The notes: generated by a model not told the origin, from the letters alone. Shown: positions 1 to 9,170, counted from the stretch's first letter. The stretch is DNA of 64,000 bases from Pseudomonas benzenivorans (GCF_033547155.1 NZ_CP137892.1:1426001-1490000); one strand, 5' to 3'. Program-made: numbers and translations.

Positions 1-117
1 GAACAGATCTGTAATCTTTTGGAGATATCCCTCTCCAATGTCCGGGTGTTGCTGCATCGAGCGCGTTTGAAGGTGTTCGCTACCCTGGAGCATTTCGAGG
101 AGACCGGCCAATGCTGA
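1..117 (+). CDS. ECF-type RNA polymerase sigma factor, C-terminal fragment
   Basis: Open from the left edge of the window and ending in TGA at 115-117, this gives 38 residues that fit the end of sigma region 4. The helix-turn-helix core is seen as EQICNLLEISLSNVRVLLHR, followed by ARLKVFATLEHFEE, the usual ending of ECF sigma factors that recognise the -35 element. The stop overlaps the start of the next gene, a zinc-finger anti-sigma factor, by 7 bases. That is the classic sigma/anti-sigma translational coupling. The N-terminal part (region 2) lies outside the window, so the ECF subgroup cannot be named. Confidence 0.8.
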   Translation, partial: EQICNLLEISLSNVRVLLHRARLKVFATLEHFEETGQC

Positions 118-344
118 CGTGCAAGGAACTGGTGGCGAATTCCAGCGACTTTTTGGACAGCCAGCTGAGTCTGCGCCAGCGTCTGTCGGTGCGGGCTCAC
201 CTGGCCATGTGCCGCAAGTGCCGGCGTTTCATCCGGCAGATGCGCCTCAGCCAGGCGGTGTTGCGCCAGCTGCCCGAGGGGCAGATCGCCGGGCTGGATG
301 CGTTGGCCCAGGAGCTGGCCAGGCAGCGGCGCGAGCGCCTGTAG
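111..344 (+). CDS. Zinc-finger (zf-HC2) anti-sigma factor, soluble
   Basis: A 77-residue protein whose start overlaps the sigma factor stop. It carries the HxxxCxxC zinc motif of the ZAS/zf-HC2 fold (HLAMCRKC, residues 31-38), with an upstream Cys at residue 4 and CRRF after it. By family knowledge it would hold the cognate ECF sigma factor inactive until a signal such as redox stress or zinc loss releases it. There is no transmembrane segment, so it is a short cytoplasmic anti-sigma factor rather than a membrane-spanning one. The remainder is an Arg/Leu-rich amphipathic tail. The signal sensed cannot be read from the sequence. Confidence 0.75.
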   Translation: MLTCKELVANSSDFLDSQLSLRQRLSVRAHLAMCRKCRRFIRQMRLSQAVLRQLPEGQIAGLDALAQELARQRRERL

Positions 345-460
345 AGCACCCTCCGCCCCCGAGTTCGCCTATCCTGTGAGTCTGCGAGCCCGGCGGACTC
401 CCGCGTCGGCCTCGTTTGTGATCGTGCCTATCGGCCCGGCCCCCGGGCGAGGGATTACAG

Positions 461-910
461 ATGCCAGGCATTTCATCACCTGAGGATTGGTTCGCCGGAC
501 TCAAGGCGCTGTACCTCGACGACTTCCCCAAGCGCTGTCGCACCTGCGGCCGGGTGTTTGCCAGCGAGGCCGACTACTTCCGCCAGACCCAGGCGATCCG
601 CCCCGATATCACCGGCCTTAAGGCGGTCGAGGACGAAGAAGAAGGGCCCCAGGTCGAGGTCTTTCGTAACTGTGTGTGCGGCTCCACCCTGCTGGTGAAC
701 TGCGCCTCGCGGCGCGATCACTCGGCGGCCGGGCAGAGCCGGCGGCGGTTGTTCGATGAGCTGCTGAGTTACCTGGAGCGCCATGGCATCGAGCGGATGC
801 AGGCCCGCAGCGAGTTGTTGCGGGTGGCCTCCGGCGAGCGTAGCGCACTGCTGGAGACCTGGTATGGCCAGATCGCCGCGCAGAGTCGGGCCAAGAAACC
901 CGGGCCTTGA
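461..910 (+). CDS. Hypothetical Cys-rich, probably zinc-binding protein
   Basis: A 149-residue cytoplasmic protein with no signal peptide or membrane segment. Two Cys clusters are visible: RCRTCGRVF near residues 25-33 and NCVCGSTLLVNC near residues 71-82. Together they look like a split zinc ribbon. An acidic loop (EDEEEGPQVEV) lies between them, and the C-terminal half is helical and rich in Arg and Leu. I do not recognise a named family. It sits between the anti-sigma gene and the porin with a 116-base gap before it, so it could be its own transcription unit. Confidence 0.6.
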   Translation: MPGISSPEDWFAGLKALYLDDFPKRCRTCGRVFASEADYFRQTQAIRPDITGLKAVEDEEEGPQVEVFRNCVCGSTLLVNCASRRDHSAAGQSRRRLFDELLSYLERHGIERMQARSELLRVASGERSALLETWYGQIAAQSRAKKPGP

Positions 911-1070
911 GCCGCCTGTCGTGGGCCCTGCAGTCGCCTCGTCGGCATGGCGCCCGGCAATTGTCTGAGTGGACCGGACGGCATCCTTGTCCGGGGCGCC
1001 GCGCCCGGACCGCCGGCGGCGGAAACTACAGTCTTTCGTTGCTTATGTGTAATCGAAGTAAAAAGTTCCG

Positions 1071-1088
1071 TTGTCATAAAACATTTAT
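1071..1088 (+). promoter_or_regulatory. Candidate Pho box upstream of the porin
   Basis: TTGTCAT followed by AAAA and CATTTAT resembles two 7-base PhoB half-sites (consensus CTGTCAT) separated by 4 bases. The second half is degenerate. The local AT-rich run contrasts with the surrounding GC-rich DNA and lies about 110 bases before the porin start, a reasonable place for an activator site. The assignment leans on the known PhoB control of OprP-type porins. Confidence 0.4.
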
Positions 1089-1197
1089 ATATCGGCAACG
1101 GCGCTGAAACGATCCGCCGCGAAGATTCCCCACCAGCACGAACGAGCGCGAGCGCTCGGGTGTTTTCGACACTTAAAGTCCATTAGGGGAATCTTCG

Positions 1198-2511
1198 ATG
1201 ATCCGTAAGCACTTCGCCGGTTTTGCAGCCAGCGCCCTGGCTCTGGCCGTTTCCGCCCAGGCTTTCGCCGGTACCGTTACCACCGACGGCGCCGATATCG
1301 TGATCAAGACCAAGGGCGGCCTGGAAGTCGCCACCACCGACAAGGCCTTCAGCTTCAAGCTGGGCGGTCGTCTGCAGGCCGACTACGGTCGCTTCGACGG
1401 TTTCCACACCAAGAACGGCAACACCGGTGACGGCGCCTACTTCCGCCGCGCCTTCCTGGAAATCGGCGGCGTGGCCTACCAGGACTGGAAATACCAGATC
1501 AACTACGACTTCGCCCACAACGCCGGCAGCGCCGAGGACGGCTACTTCGACGAGGCCTCCATCGCCTACACCGGCTTCGCCCCGCTGACCCTGAAGTTCG
1601 GCCGCTTCGACCCCGACTTCGGCCTGGAAAAGGCCACCAGCTCCAAGTGGATCACCGCCATCGAGCGTAATGCCGCGTACGAAGTTGCCGACTGGGTCAA
1701 CGGCCACGAGAACGGCCTGGGCGCCCAAGCCAGCGCCGTGGTGGGGGGCATGGCCTGGGTTTCCGCCGGCCTGACCGCCAAGGACAGCAACGACAGCGAC
1801 GGCGACAGCACCAAGCAGTTCAACGCCCGCGGCGTGTTCGCGCCGATGAGCGAGGCCGGCAACGTGCTGCACCTGGGCCTGAACTATGCCCAGCGCGACC
1901 TGGACGATGTGGCTGCCGACGGCCGCGTGCGTCCGCGTCTGACCGTGCGTGGCGTGTCCACCGCCGGCGGCAACGACGCCGGTGACAACGGCAACCGCGC
2001 CGTCTTCGGCGGCTTCCGCGGCGTGGCCGGCGACTTCGAGGACGACACCGCCTGGGGCGCCGAACTGGCCTGGGCCGCCGGTCCGCTGTCGGTGCAGGGC
2101 GAGTACCTGAGCCGCAAGCTGAAGGCCGATCGCGCCACCCTCGAGGACATCGAGACCAGCGGTTACTACGGCCAGGTCGCCTACACCCTGACCGGCGAAT
2201 CGCGCGGCTACAAGCTGGACGGCGCCAAGTTCGACAGCATCAAGCCGAGCAACAAGCAGATCGGCGCCTGGGAAGTGTTCTACCGCTACGACCACATCAG
2301 CGTCGAGGACGACAACATCGTCACCGCGACCGCCACCCGCGAAGTGGGCGACGCCGAGGCCAAGCTGCACACGGTCGGCGTGAACTGGTACGCCAACGAG
2401 TCGGTCAAGGTCGCGGCCAACTACGTGATGAGCGAAACCGACAAGATCACCAACAGCGTCGGCGACGACGAGGGCGATGCCGTGGTGATGCGCCTGCAGT
2501 ACGTGTTCTAA
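1198..2511 (+). CDS. OprP/OprO-family phosphate- or polyphosphate-selective porin
   Basis: A 437-residue outer-membrane protein with a clear signal peptide (residues 1-24, ending AQAFA). It opens with a Gly/Lys-rich strand ([33 protein letters not shown]) and continues as alternating aromatic beta strands to a terminal Phe (LQYVF), the signature recognised for outer-membrane insertion. Family members form 16-stranded trimers that pass phosphate or polyphosphate using an Arg/Lys ladder. Length and the [14 protein letters not shown] start match this family. The sequence alone does not separate OprP from OprO specificity. AGGGGAA precedes the ATG by about 8 bases, and a strong terminator follows. 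Confidence 0.85.
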   Translation: MIRKHFAGFAASALALAVSAQAFAGTVTTDGADIVIKTKGGLEVATTDKAFSFKLGGRLQADYGRFDGFHTKNGNTGDGAYFRRAFLEIGGVAYQDWKYQINYDFAHNAGSAEDGYFDEASIAYTGFAPLTLKFGRFDPDFGLEKATSSKWITAIERNAAYEVADWVNGHENGLGAQASAVVGGMAWVSAGLTAKDSNDSDGDSTKQFNARGVFAPMSEAGNVLHLGLNYAQRDLDDVAADGRVRPRLTVRGVSTAGGNDAGDNGNRAVFGGFRGVAGDFEDDTAWGAELAWAAGPLSVQGEYLSRKLKADRATLEDIETSGYYGQVAYTLTGESRGYKLDGAKFDSIKPSNKQIGAWEVFYRYDHISVEDDNIVTATATREVGDAEAKLHTVGVNWYANESVKVAANYVMSETDKITNSVGDDEGDAVVMRLQYVF

Positions 2512-2552
2512 GCGACGCCATACCCGCTAGAAAAGCACAGCGCTCCTGTACC

Positions 2553-2579
2553 AGCCCCGCCCCGTGCGGGGCTTTTTTT
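2553..2579 (+). terminator. Rho-independent terminator after the porin
   Basis: An 8-bp perfect stem (AGCCCCGC / GCGGGGCT) with a 5-base loop is followed by six T residues. It lies 41 bases after the porin stop codon and ends the transcript before the next gene. Confidence 0.9.
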
Positions 2580-2607
2580 CGTCCGCGCAACAGGCCAGAC
2601 TGCGCCC

Positions 2608-3732
2608 ATGCCGATCGCCACCCTGCACCACCTCAGCGAACTCGATGCCACGACCTGGGACGCCCTGTTGCCGGAGCGGCAGCCGTTTTTGCGCCATGCC
2701 TTCCTGTCGGCCCTGGAGGACAGCGGCAGCGTCGGCGGCCAGAGCGGCTGGCAGGCCGCCCACCAGCTGTGGCTGGATGAGCGGCAGCGACCGCTGGCGG
2801 CCATGCCCGCCTATGTGAAACGCCACTCCTACGGCGAATATGTGTTCGATCACGGCTGGGCCGATGCCTGCCGCCGCGCCGGCATCGCCTACTACCCCAA
2901 GCTGCTGGGCGCCGTGCCCTTCTCGCCGGTCAGCGGGCCGCGCCTGCTCGGCGATCCGCTGGCGGCGGGCCACTTGCTCGATGCCTTGAGCGAGAGCCTG
3001 GAGCGCCAGGGCTTGTCCAGCCTGCATATCAACTTCACCGACCCGGCCGCCGACGAGCTGCTGCGCGGCCGCGAGGGCTGGCTGGAGCGTCTCGGTTGCC
3101 AGTACCACTGGCGCAATCGCGGTTACCGGGACTTCCAGGACTTCCTCGACGGCCTCAGCTCGCGCAAGCGCAAGCAGATCCGCAAGGAGCGCGAGCAGGT
3201 GGCCGGCCACGGCATCGCGTTCGACTGGCGCGAGGGCGGCCAACTCGATGAGGCGGAGTGGGACTTCGTCTACCGGTGTTACGCCAACACCTACCGGGTG
3301 CGTGGCCAGTCGCCCTACCTGACGCGGGCATTCTTCGGCCTGCTGGCCGAGCGCATGCCGCAGGCCATCCGCGTGGTGCTGGCGCGCCAGGGCGGGCGGC
3401 CGGTGGCCATGGCCTTCAGCCTGGTCGGCGGCGATAGCCTCTATGGCCGCTACTGGGGCTGCCTGGCGGAATTCGACCGCCTGCATTTCGAGACCTGCTT
3501 CTACCAGGGCATGGAGCAGGCCATCGCCCAGGGCCTGCAGCGCTTCGACGCCGGCGCCCAGGGCGAGCACAAGCTGATCCGCGGTTTCGAACCGGTGCTC
3601 ACCCGTTCCTGGCACTACCTCTGCCACGGCGGCCTGCGCGCGGCAGTGGCGGATTTCCTCGAGCAGGAGCGGCTCGGGGTGCAGGGCTACGCCGAGGAGG
3701 CGCGCGGCCTGCTGCCCTACCGGCAGGGTTGA
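2608..3732 (+). CDS. FemAB-like / DUF482-type GNAT acyltransferase
   Basis: A 374-residue cytoplasmic protein of the family often labelled peptidogalycan biosynthesis or DUF482, which has two GNAT-like halves related to FemAB. Visible family traits are LPERQPFLRHAFLSALE near the N terminus, the central SSRKRKQIRKEREQV stretch, the C-terminal GNAT-like RPVAMAFSLVGGDSLYGRYWG, and FDAGAQGEHKLIRGFEPV near the end. The substrate is unknown, and family annotation gives only probable N-acyltransferase activity. It follows the porin terminator and faces the ABC exporter gene. No strong ribosome-binding site is seen, so the start is the first in-frame ATG. Confidence 0.75.
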   Translation: MPIATLHHLSELDATTWDALLPERQPFLRHAFLSALEDSGSVGGQSGWQAAHQLWLDERQRPLAAMPAYVKRHSYGEYVFDHGWADACRRAGIAYYPKLLGAVPFSPVSGPRLLGDPLAAGHLLDALSESLERQGLSSLHINFTDPAADELLRGREGWLERLGCQYHWRNRGYRDFQDFLDGLSSRKRKQIRKEREQVAGHGIAFDWREGGQLDEAEWDFVYRCYANTYRVRGQSPYLTRAFFGLLAERMPQAIRVVLARQGGRPVAMAFSLVGGDSLYGRYWGCLAEFDRLHFETCFYQGMEQAIAQGLQRFDAGAQGEHKLIRGFEPVLTRSWHYLCHGGLRAAVADFLEQERLGVQGYAEEARGLLPYRQG

Positions 3733-3746
3733 GTCCGCCGCGCGGG

Positions 3747-5579
3747 CTACTCCACGCCGACGAAGCCGCCGGTCTGGTGTTGCCAGAGCCGGGCGTAGAG
3801 ACCGCCGCGTTCGAGCAGCTGGGCGTGGCTGCCGCTCTCGACTATCTGCCCCTGATCGATCACCACCAGGCGATCCATGCGCGCGATGGTCGACAGGCGG
3901 TGGGCGATGGCGATCACCGTCTTGCCCTGCATCAGGGTGTCGAGGCTCTCCTGGATCGCCGCCTCGACCTCCGAATCCAGCGCCGAGGTGGCCTCGTCCA
4001 GCACCAGAATCGGCGCGTTCTTGAGCAGCACCCGGGCAATGGCGATGCGCTGGCGTTGGCCGCCGGACAGCTTGACCCCGCGCTCGCCGACCTGGGCGTC
4101 CAGGCCGCGGCCGCCCTGGCCATCGTCGAGCTGGCCGATGAAGGTTTCGGCGCGGGCCTTGCGCACCGCTTCCAGCAACTCGGCATCGCTGGCCTCGGGC
4201 TTGCCGTAGCGCAGGTTGTCGCGGATCGAGCGGTGCAGCAGCGCGGTGTCCTGGGTGACCACGGCAATCTGTGCGCGCAGGCTCTCCTGGGTCACCGCGG
4301 CGATGTCCTGGCCGTCGATGAGGATGCGCCCGTCCTGCAGGTCGTAGAGGCGCAGCAGCAGGCTGACCAGGGTCGACTTGCCGGCGCCGGACGGGCCGAC
4401 CAGGCCGATCTTCTCGCCGGCGCCCACCTGCAGATCGAGCCCGCCGATCACCCCGTCCGCCTTGCCGTAATGGAAGTGGATCTGCTCGAAGCGCACCGTC
4501 CCCTGGCTGACCCGCAGCGGCTGGGCGTCGACGCGGTCGAGCACCTGGCGCGGCTGGACGATGGTGCGCATGCCGTCCTGCACGGTGCCGACGTTCTCGA
4601 AGATGCCGTTGACCACCCACATGATCCACTCGGCCATGTTGTTGATGCGGATCACCAGGCCCAGGGTCAGGGCGATGGCCCCGGTGCTGATCAGCGCCTG
4701 GCTCCACAGCCACAGCGCCAGGGCGCCGGTGGCGCCGATCAGCAGGCCGTTGAGGCAGGTGACGCTGAAGTCCAGGGCGGTGACGGTACGGGTCTGCCGG
4801 CGCACCTTGTCGAGCAGGCGCTGCATGGCCTCGCGGGCGTAGCCTTCTTCCTCCCGGCTGTGGGCGAACAGCTTGAGGGTGGTGACGTTGCTGTAGCCGT
4901 CGACCACCCGCCCCATCAGGCTGGAGCGCGCCGCCGAGGCGCGGGCCGAGCGCTCCTTGATGCGCGGCACGAAGTAGCCCAGCAGCAGGCCGTAGCCGAG
5001 GATCCACAGGCCCAGCGGCAGCATCAGGCGCGGGTCGGCCGCGGCGAACAGGTACAGCGCGCTGCCGGCATAGACCAGTACGTGCCACAGGGCGTCGACC
5101 ACCTGCATGGCCGAATCGCGCAGGGCCGGGCCGGTCTGCATGATGCGCTGGGCGATGCGCCCGGCGAAGTCGTTCTGGAAGAAGCTCAGACTCTGCCCGA
5201 GCACGTAGCGATGGTTCTGCCAGCGCACCAGGTTGGTCAGGTTGGGGGTGATCGCCTGGTTGGCCAGCAGGTCGTGCAGGCCGAACACCAGCGGACGGAT
5301 CAGCAGCACCACCAGCAGCATCCACAGCAGCTCGCCGCGGTAGCGCTGGAAGAACTCGGTGCTGGGCGTGGCCTGGGCCATGTCGATCAGGCGGCCGAGG
5401 AAGTCGAACAGTGCCACCTCGATCAGCGCGGCGAAGAAGCCGACCACCAGCACGGCCAGCAGCAACGGCCAGGCCTGGCCCAGATAGTGGACGTAGAAGC
5501 CCAGGATGCCCGGGGGCGGCTCCCTGTCCGGGCTGGGCCTGAATACGTCGAGCAGTGATTCGAAGCGGCGAAACAGCAT
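3747..5579 (-). CDS. MsbA-like ABC exporter (fused membrane and ATPase domains)
   Basis: A 610-residue half-transporter. The N-terminal membrane domain (roughly residues 25-330) contains six hydrophobic helices, such as WPLLLAVLVVGFFAAL and LPLGLWILGYGLLLGYFV. The nucleotide-binding domain shows Walker A GLVGPSGAGKST, the Q-loop VTQDTALLHRS, signature LSGGQRQRIAIAR, Walker B ILVLDEATSALD and the H-loop AHRLSTI. All catalytic motifs are intact, so it should work as a homodimeric exporter of a lipid or drug-like substrate. The cargo cannot be deduced. It is a single gene, convergent with the GNAT gene. Confidence 0.85.
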   Translation of the reverse strand: MLFRRFESLLDVFRPSPDREPPPGILGFYVHYLGQAWPLLLAVLVVGFFAALIEVALFDFLGRLIDMAQATPSTEFFQRYRGELLWMLLVVLLIRPLVFGLHDLLANQAITPNLTNLVRWQNHRYVLGQSLSFFQNDFAGRIAQRIMQTGPALRDSAMQVVDALWHVLVYAGSALYLFAAADPRLMLPLGLWILGYGLLLGYFVPRIKERSARASAARSSLMGRVVDGYSNVTTLKLFAHSREEEGYAREAMQRLLDKVRRQTRTVTALDFSVTCLNGLLIGATGALALWLWSQALISTGAIALTLGLVIRINNMAEWIMWVVNGIFENVGTVQDGMRTIVQPRQVLDRVDAQPLRVSQGTVRFEQIHFHYGKADGVIGGLDLQVGAGEKIGLVGPSGAGKSTLVSLLLRLYDLQDGRILIDGQDIAAVTQESLRAQIAVVTQDTALLHRSIRDNLRYGKPEASDAELLEAVRKARAETFIGQLDDGQGGRGLDAQVGERGVKLSGGQRQRIAIARVLLKNAPILVLDEATSALDSEVEAAIQESLDTLMQGKTVIAIAHRLSTIARMDRLVVIDQGQIVESGSHAQLLERGGLYARLWQHQTGGFVGVE

Positions 5580-5691
5580 CCGGGCGTCCTGCCTTGGCGA
5601 TGGGAAGAGATCGATTCTATCGCCTAACGGCGCGCCGCTCGACGGGCACGGAAGGGGAGGCGGCCGCTACGGCCCGGGACGCGGAAAGAAG

Positions 5692-5720
5692 ACGCCCGGC
5701 ACCGGGGTGGCGTCGGGCGT
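5692..5720 (-). terminator. Possible terminator hairpin after the lipoprotein gene
   Basis: An inverted repeat ACGCCCG / CGGGCGT lies just past the stop of the minus-strand lipoprotein gene. On the minus strand it is followed by CTTCTTTC, a weak T-rich tract. It may stop readthrough into the ABC exporter gene. Confidence 0.4.
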
Positions 5721-5740
5721 GAAGTCACGGTGCCTGGTGC

Positions 5741-6295
5741 CTAGCGCTTGTAGCGGGCCTGAAACGCGTCGATCAGCGCCAGGGGCTTGCTCTCTTCCTT
5801 GGTCAGGCCGTAGACCACCCGCTCGCCTTGGGGGCCGGAGGCGATCTCGGTGTGGCGGAAGATCGGCTCGCCGAGGCTGAAGGTGTCCATCATGTCGCCG
5901 TAGCGCTGGAACACGTAGATCACGCCGTGCTGGCGGATCTCCCCGTAGAAGGGGTTGGCCGGCGGCAGGCTGACGTTGAGGAACTGGTAGGCGGCGATCT
6001 GCTCGAGCTGCTTGCCCTGATCCTCGGCGCGCAGGGCGAGGATGATCGACTGGCCGTGCTTGTCCTTGCGCTGCAGGTCCTTCAGGTAGGGCGCCTTGCC
6101 GGTGTCGAGGAAGTCGCGGAACACCTGGTAGTCGTCGAAGACGAACAGTTCGTTGTCGGTGCGGACCTGGTACCAGTCCTCGTTGTTCAAGGCGACGGCC
6201 GTCTTCGCCGGGGCGGGGTTGTGCAGGCTGCAGGCGCCGAGCGAGGCGGCCAGCAGAACCAGGGCAAGGGGTTTGATCGGCAAGCGTGGTGACAT
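5741..6295 (-). CDS. Putative lipoprotein of unknown function
   Basis: A 184-residue exported protein. The N terminus has a hydrophobic signal and lipobox (LAASLGAC, Cys about residue 22), which predicts lipid attachment. The mature part reads as one compact alpha/beta domain with features such as DNELFVFDDYQVFRDFLDTGKAP and VIYVFQRYGDMMDTFSLGEPIF. I do not recognise the family. AGGAGG-like sequence is present upstream of the ATG. It lies alone between the ABC exporter and ppiA, all three on the minus strand. Copper, peptidoglycan or envelope stress links are not evident. Confidence 0.65.
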   Translation of the reverse strand: MSPRLPIKPLALVLLAASLGACSLHNPAPAKTAVALNNEDWYQVRTDNELFVFDDYQVFRDFLDTGKAPYLKDLQRKDKHGQSIILALRAEDQGKQLEQIAAYQFLNVSLPPANPFYGEIRQHGVIYVFQRYGDMMDTFSLGEPIFRHTEIASGPQGERVVYGLTKEESKPLALIDAFQARYKR

Positions 6296-6421
6296 GGTGA
6301 GACTCCTCCTAAGGGTGGCGGAGAATCTGCGCCCGCGTCATGACGCAATGATGACGAAACGATGTGCGCGCGGTGACATTTTTCAGTCCGCCGGGCGGCA
6401 CCTTCCCGGCCGTGTCCGAGG

Positions 6422-6453
6422 GCCGGTGCGGGCCGTCGCGGGCCCGCACCGGC
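6422..6453 (-). terminator. Long GC hairpin just after ppiA
   Basis: A 12-bp inverted repeat (GCCGGTGCGGGC / GCCCGCACCGGC) begins 6 bases past the ppiA stop. No T-tract follows on the minus strand, so it could be a transcript-end stabiliser rather than a full intrinsic terminator. Confidence 0.45.
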
Positions 6454-6458
6454 AGGGC

Positions 6459-7019
6459 TTACAGGCGCTTGGCCTCGAGGATCAGCACCGGCTCGCGGGG
6501 CACGTTCTGGTGGCCGCCACGGTTGCCAGTGGGCACCATGGCGATCTTGTCGACCACCTCCATGCCGCGCACCACCTTGCCGAATACCGCGTAGCCGAAG
6601 TCGCGGCTGCCGTGGTCGAGGAAGGCATTGTCCTTGTGGTTGATGAAGAACTGGCTGGTGGCCGAGTCGCGCACCTGGGTGCGGGCCATGGCCAGGGTGC
6701 CGCGCACGTTGTGCAGGCCGTTGTCGGCTTCGTTCTTGATCGGCGCCCGGGTCTTCTTCTGCCGCAGGTCGGCGTCGAAGCCGCCGCCCTGGATCATGAA
6801 GCCGGGAATCACCCGGTGGAACTGGGTGCCGGCGTAGTGGCCGCTGTCCACGTAGGCGAGGAAGTTTTCCACGCTGATCGGCGCCTTCTCGGCCTCCAGC
6901 TCGATTTCGATTTCGCCGGCGCTGGTGCTCAGCAACACCTTGGGGTTCTCCGCGGCCAGCAGGCTGGCGGACAGCAGCAGGGAACAGGCGGCGAGGGCGA
7001 GTTGTTTGAGCATTCTCAT
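6459..7019 (-). CDS. ppiA: Periplasmic cyclophilin peptidyl-prolyl isomerase A
   Basis: A 186-residue protein with a signal peptide ([20 protein letters not shown]) and a full cyclophilin domain. Catalytic and binding stretches are visible: [56 protein letters not shown]. This enzyme family interconverts cis and trans Xaa-Pro bonds and helps envelope proteins fold. Its start overlaps the stop of the alpha/beta hydrolase gene by 4 bases, so the two are translationally coupled and probably belong to one operon with the LysR gene upstream. Length matches periplasmic PpiA of Pseudomonas and enteric bacteria. Confidence 0.9.
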   Translation of the reverse strand: MRMLKQLALAACSLLLSASLLAAENPKVLLSTSAGEIEIELEAEKAPISVENFLAYVDSGHYAGTQFHRVIPGFMIQGGGFDADLRQKKTRAPIKNEADNGLHNVRGTLAMARTQVRDSATSQFFINHKDNAFLDHGSRDFGYAVFGKVVRGMEVVDKIAMVPTGNRGGHQNVPREPVLILEAKRL

Positions 7020-7831
7020 GGGTCCTTGTGGTGGGGTGGCGCGGCCCCTTCGACTTCGTCGAGGAAGGCCAGCAGGCTGCTATTGAAGCATTGTGGTTGG
7101 TCCAGGGGTGTGGCGTGGCGCGAGTTTTCGATCACCAGCAGGCGCGCGTCGAGCATCTCGTCGACGTAGGCCTGCTTCTGCGCCACCGGCGTGTAGTCGC
7201 GGTCGGCGCTGATCACCAGGGTAGGACAGGTGATACGTGCCAGGCGTTCCCGCACGCCCCAGCCGATGATGGCGTCGAGGCTGGCCAGGTAGGCGCGCTT
7301 GTCGTTCCGTGGCCAGCGCTCTTCGATCTTGCGCCGTAGCTCGGCCTGCTCGGGGCGGGGGAACAGCAGCCGGCCCAGGCCCTTGGCGATGGTGTCGAGG
7401 CTGAGCAGGCGCGACAGGCTCCAGCGCTTGGCGATTTCCAGGTAGTCGCGGGGGCGTCTGGCCTTGACCTCCGGGGCGCTGTTGACGATGCACAGGCTCC
7501 TGAGCAGTTCGGGGCGATCGACGCCCAGCTGGAAGCCGATCATGCCGCCCATGGAGATGCCGACCAGGTGCACCTTGCCCAGCTGCAGGTGTTCGATCAA
7601 CGCCGCCACGTCCTCGGCGAAGCCGGCGATGCTGTAGCGCTCGCGCGGCTTGTCGGAGCGGCCGTGGCCGCGCAGATCGAGGGCCACGACCCGGTAGCGC
7701 GCGGCGAGCGTGGGGATCTGGTATTCCCAGTCGCGGGTGCTCGAGCCCAGGCCGTGCACCAGCAGCAGTGGGGCGCCCTGGCCGTATTCCTCATAGTGCA
7801 GCTGGCAGCCGTCGCAGTCGAAGTAGGCCAT
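7016..7831 (-). CDS. Alpha/beta-fold hydrolase
   Basis: A 271-residue enzyme of the alpha/beta hydrolase superfamily. It shows the oxyanion-hole region [14 protein letters not shown] (residues 22-35), the nucleophile elbow GISMGG (residues 91-96, Ser93), a likely acid in [11 protein letters not shown], and a catalytic His in [12 protein letters not shown]. This is the layout of esterases and enol-lactone hydrolases of the PcaD/BioH type. The exact substrate is unknown. There is no signal peptide, so it acts in the cytoplasm. It starts 3 bases below the stop of the LysR gene and overlaps ppiA, suggesting a LysR-hydrolase-ppiA operon. Confidence 0.85.
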   Translation of the reverse strand: MAYFDCDGCQLHYEEYGQGAPLLLVHGLGSSTRDWEYQIPTLAARYRVVALDLRGHGRSDKPRERYSIAGFAEDVAALIEHLQLGKVHLVGISMGGMIGFQLGVDRPELLRSLCIVNSAPEVKARRPRDYLEIAKRWSLSRLLSLDTIAKGLGRLLFPRPEQAELRRKIEERWPRNDKRAYLASLDAIIGWGVRERLARITCPTLVISADRDYTPVAQKQAYVDEMLDARLLVIENSRHATPLDQPQCFNSSLLAFLDEVEGAAPPHHKDP

Positions 7832-7834
7832 GGG

Positions 7835-8770
7835 CTAGTGCTTCGCGCTGGACGTTACGGGCGAGGCGAAGGGGGCATCGAGCGGCGCGGCGTCGAAGCG
7901 GCGGATCAGCTCGGCGAGGATCTGCGTGGCCGGTCCGAGGGGCTTGTCCTTGTTCGAGTACAACAGGTAGCGGGTATTGCGGCTGCCGCCCTGGTCCAGC
8001 GGCAGCGGCTTGAGCAGGCCGTCCCTGAGCTCGCGTTCGATCATGTGGCGTGGCAGCCAGGCGAAGCCCAGGCCGCTGCTGACGAAGCTGGCGGCGGTGG
8101 CCAGGCTGCCCACTGTCCAGCGCTGCTCGGCGCCGAGCCAACCGACGTCCCGTGGCTGCTGTCGGCCCGAATCGCGGATCACCACCTGCATCTGGCCCTC
8201 CAGGTCCTGGAAGCTCAGCTCCCGCTGCAGGCGGTGGAGCGAGTGGTCGGGGTGGGCGACGGCGACGAACTCCACGGTGCTCATCTCGGTGCACAGATAG
8301 CCTGGGATGTTCAGGCCGCTGATGGCCAGGTCGGCGGTGCCTTCCTTGAGCACGTCCTCGACTCCCGACAGCACTTCCTCGCGCAGGCGCACGCGGCAGC
8401 CGCGGCTCTGCGGCATGAAGGCGGTGAGGGCGCGCACCAGGCGGGCGTTGGGGTAGGCGGCATCGACCACCAGGCGTACCTCGGCTTCCCAGCCCTGCTC
8501 CATGTTGTGGGCCAGGTCTTCCAGCTGGCTGGCCTGCTTGACCAGCTGCCGCGAGCGGCGCAGCAGCACCTCGCCGGCCTCGGTGAGCACCGCCTTGCGT
8601 CCGTCGATGCGCAGCAGCGGCACGCCGAGCTGCTCCTGCATGCGCGCCACGGTGTAGCTGACCGAGGACTGCGAGCGGTGCAGCACCTCGGCGGCCTGGG
8701 CGAAGCCGCCCTGGTCGACCACCGCCTGCAGGGTCCGCCATTGATCGAGGGTCACGCGCGGGGCTTTCAT
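7835..8770 (-). CDS. LysR-family transcriptional regulator
   Basis: A 311-residue LysR-type regulator. The N-terminal winged helix-turn-helix is clear (LDQWRTLQAVVDQGGFAQAA, then HRSQSSVSYTVARMQEQLGV, residues 9-55), and an effector-binding domain follows from about residue 90. The GRKAVLTEAGEVLLRRSR stretch after the helix-turn-helix is typical. It lies immediately upstream of, and in the same direction as, the hydrolase gene. This differs from the usual divergent arrangement, so it may autoregulate its own operon or act on a gene elsewhere. The effector is unknown. Confidence 0.88.
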   Translation of the reverse strand: MKAPRVTLDQWRTLQAVVDQGGFAQAAEVLHRSQSSVSYTVARMQEQLGVPLLRIDGRKAVLTEAGEVLLRRSRQLVKQASQLEDLAHNMEQGWEAEVRLVVDAAYPNARLVRALTAFMPQSRGCRVRLREEVLSGVEDVLKEGTADLAISGLNIPGYLCTEMSTVEFVAVAHPDHSLHRLQRELSFQDLEGQMQVVIRDSGRQQPRDVGWLGAEQRWTVGSLATAASFVSSGLGFAWLPRHMIERELRDGLLKPLPLDQGGSRNTRYLLYSNKDKPLGPATQILAELIRRFDAAPLDAPFASPVTSSAKH

Positions 8771-8855
8771 TATCCTCTCCTATTCACGCGAGTCGCCGGG
8801 TGCACGGCGCGGCGATATCGCCCTAAACTGGCAGTCCCATGCCGGAGACTGCCCG

Positions 8856-9170
8856 ATGAGAAACCTCTGCTGCGCCCTGATCGCCCTGCTGCCATTGGCG
8901 GCTTTCGCCTATCCGATCGAGCTGGACAAGACGCTCAACGGCACCGAGGTGTCCGCCACCACCCAGGAGATCGACCACAACATGGGCGCGGTGCTGCTGT
9001 ACAACTACGGCCTGACCGAGGCGCACTGCAGCGGGGTGTTCCGCAACGGCCCCGAACGGCCGCGCACGCGCAAGGTGGTACTGGCGGCAGGAGAAAGCAG
9101 CAACATGACGGTGAAGTTCGCCCGCAGCATCATCAAGCTGCGGGTGAAACTGACCTGCACCCTGAACTGA
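8856..9170 (+). CDS. Small secreted protein of unknown function
   Basis: A 104-residue protein with a short signal peptide ending LAAFA (about residue 18). The mature domain is about 85 residues, begins YPIELDKTLNGTEVSATTQEIDHNMGAV and contains two Cys (EAHCSGVF and KLTCTLN) that may form a disulfide bond. It looks like a small beta-rich periplasmic protein. I do not know a function. GGAG lies about 9 bases before the ATG. It is divergent from the LysR gene, with only 85 bases between the two starts, so the LysR protein could control it. Confidence 0.6.
   Translation: MRNLCCALIALLPLAAFAYPIELDKTLNGTEVSATTQEIDHNMGAVLLYNYGLTEAHCSGVFRNGPERPRTRKVVLAAGESSNMTVKFARSIIKLRVKLTCTLN

Noticed and set aside
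2527..5325. A 932-codon frame antisense to the ABC exporter and GNAT regions
   Set aside because: It is a GC-rich shadow frame full of Arg/Pro/Ala repeats with no domain, while the opposite strand has intact Walker motifs.
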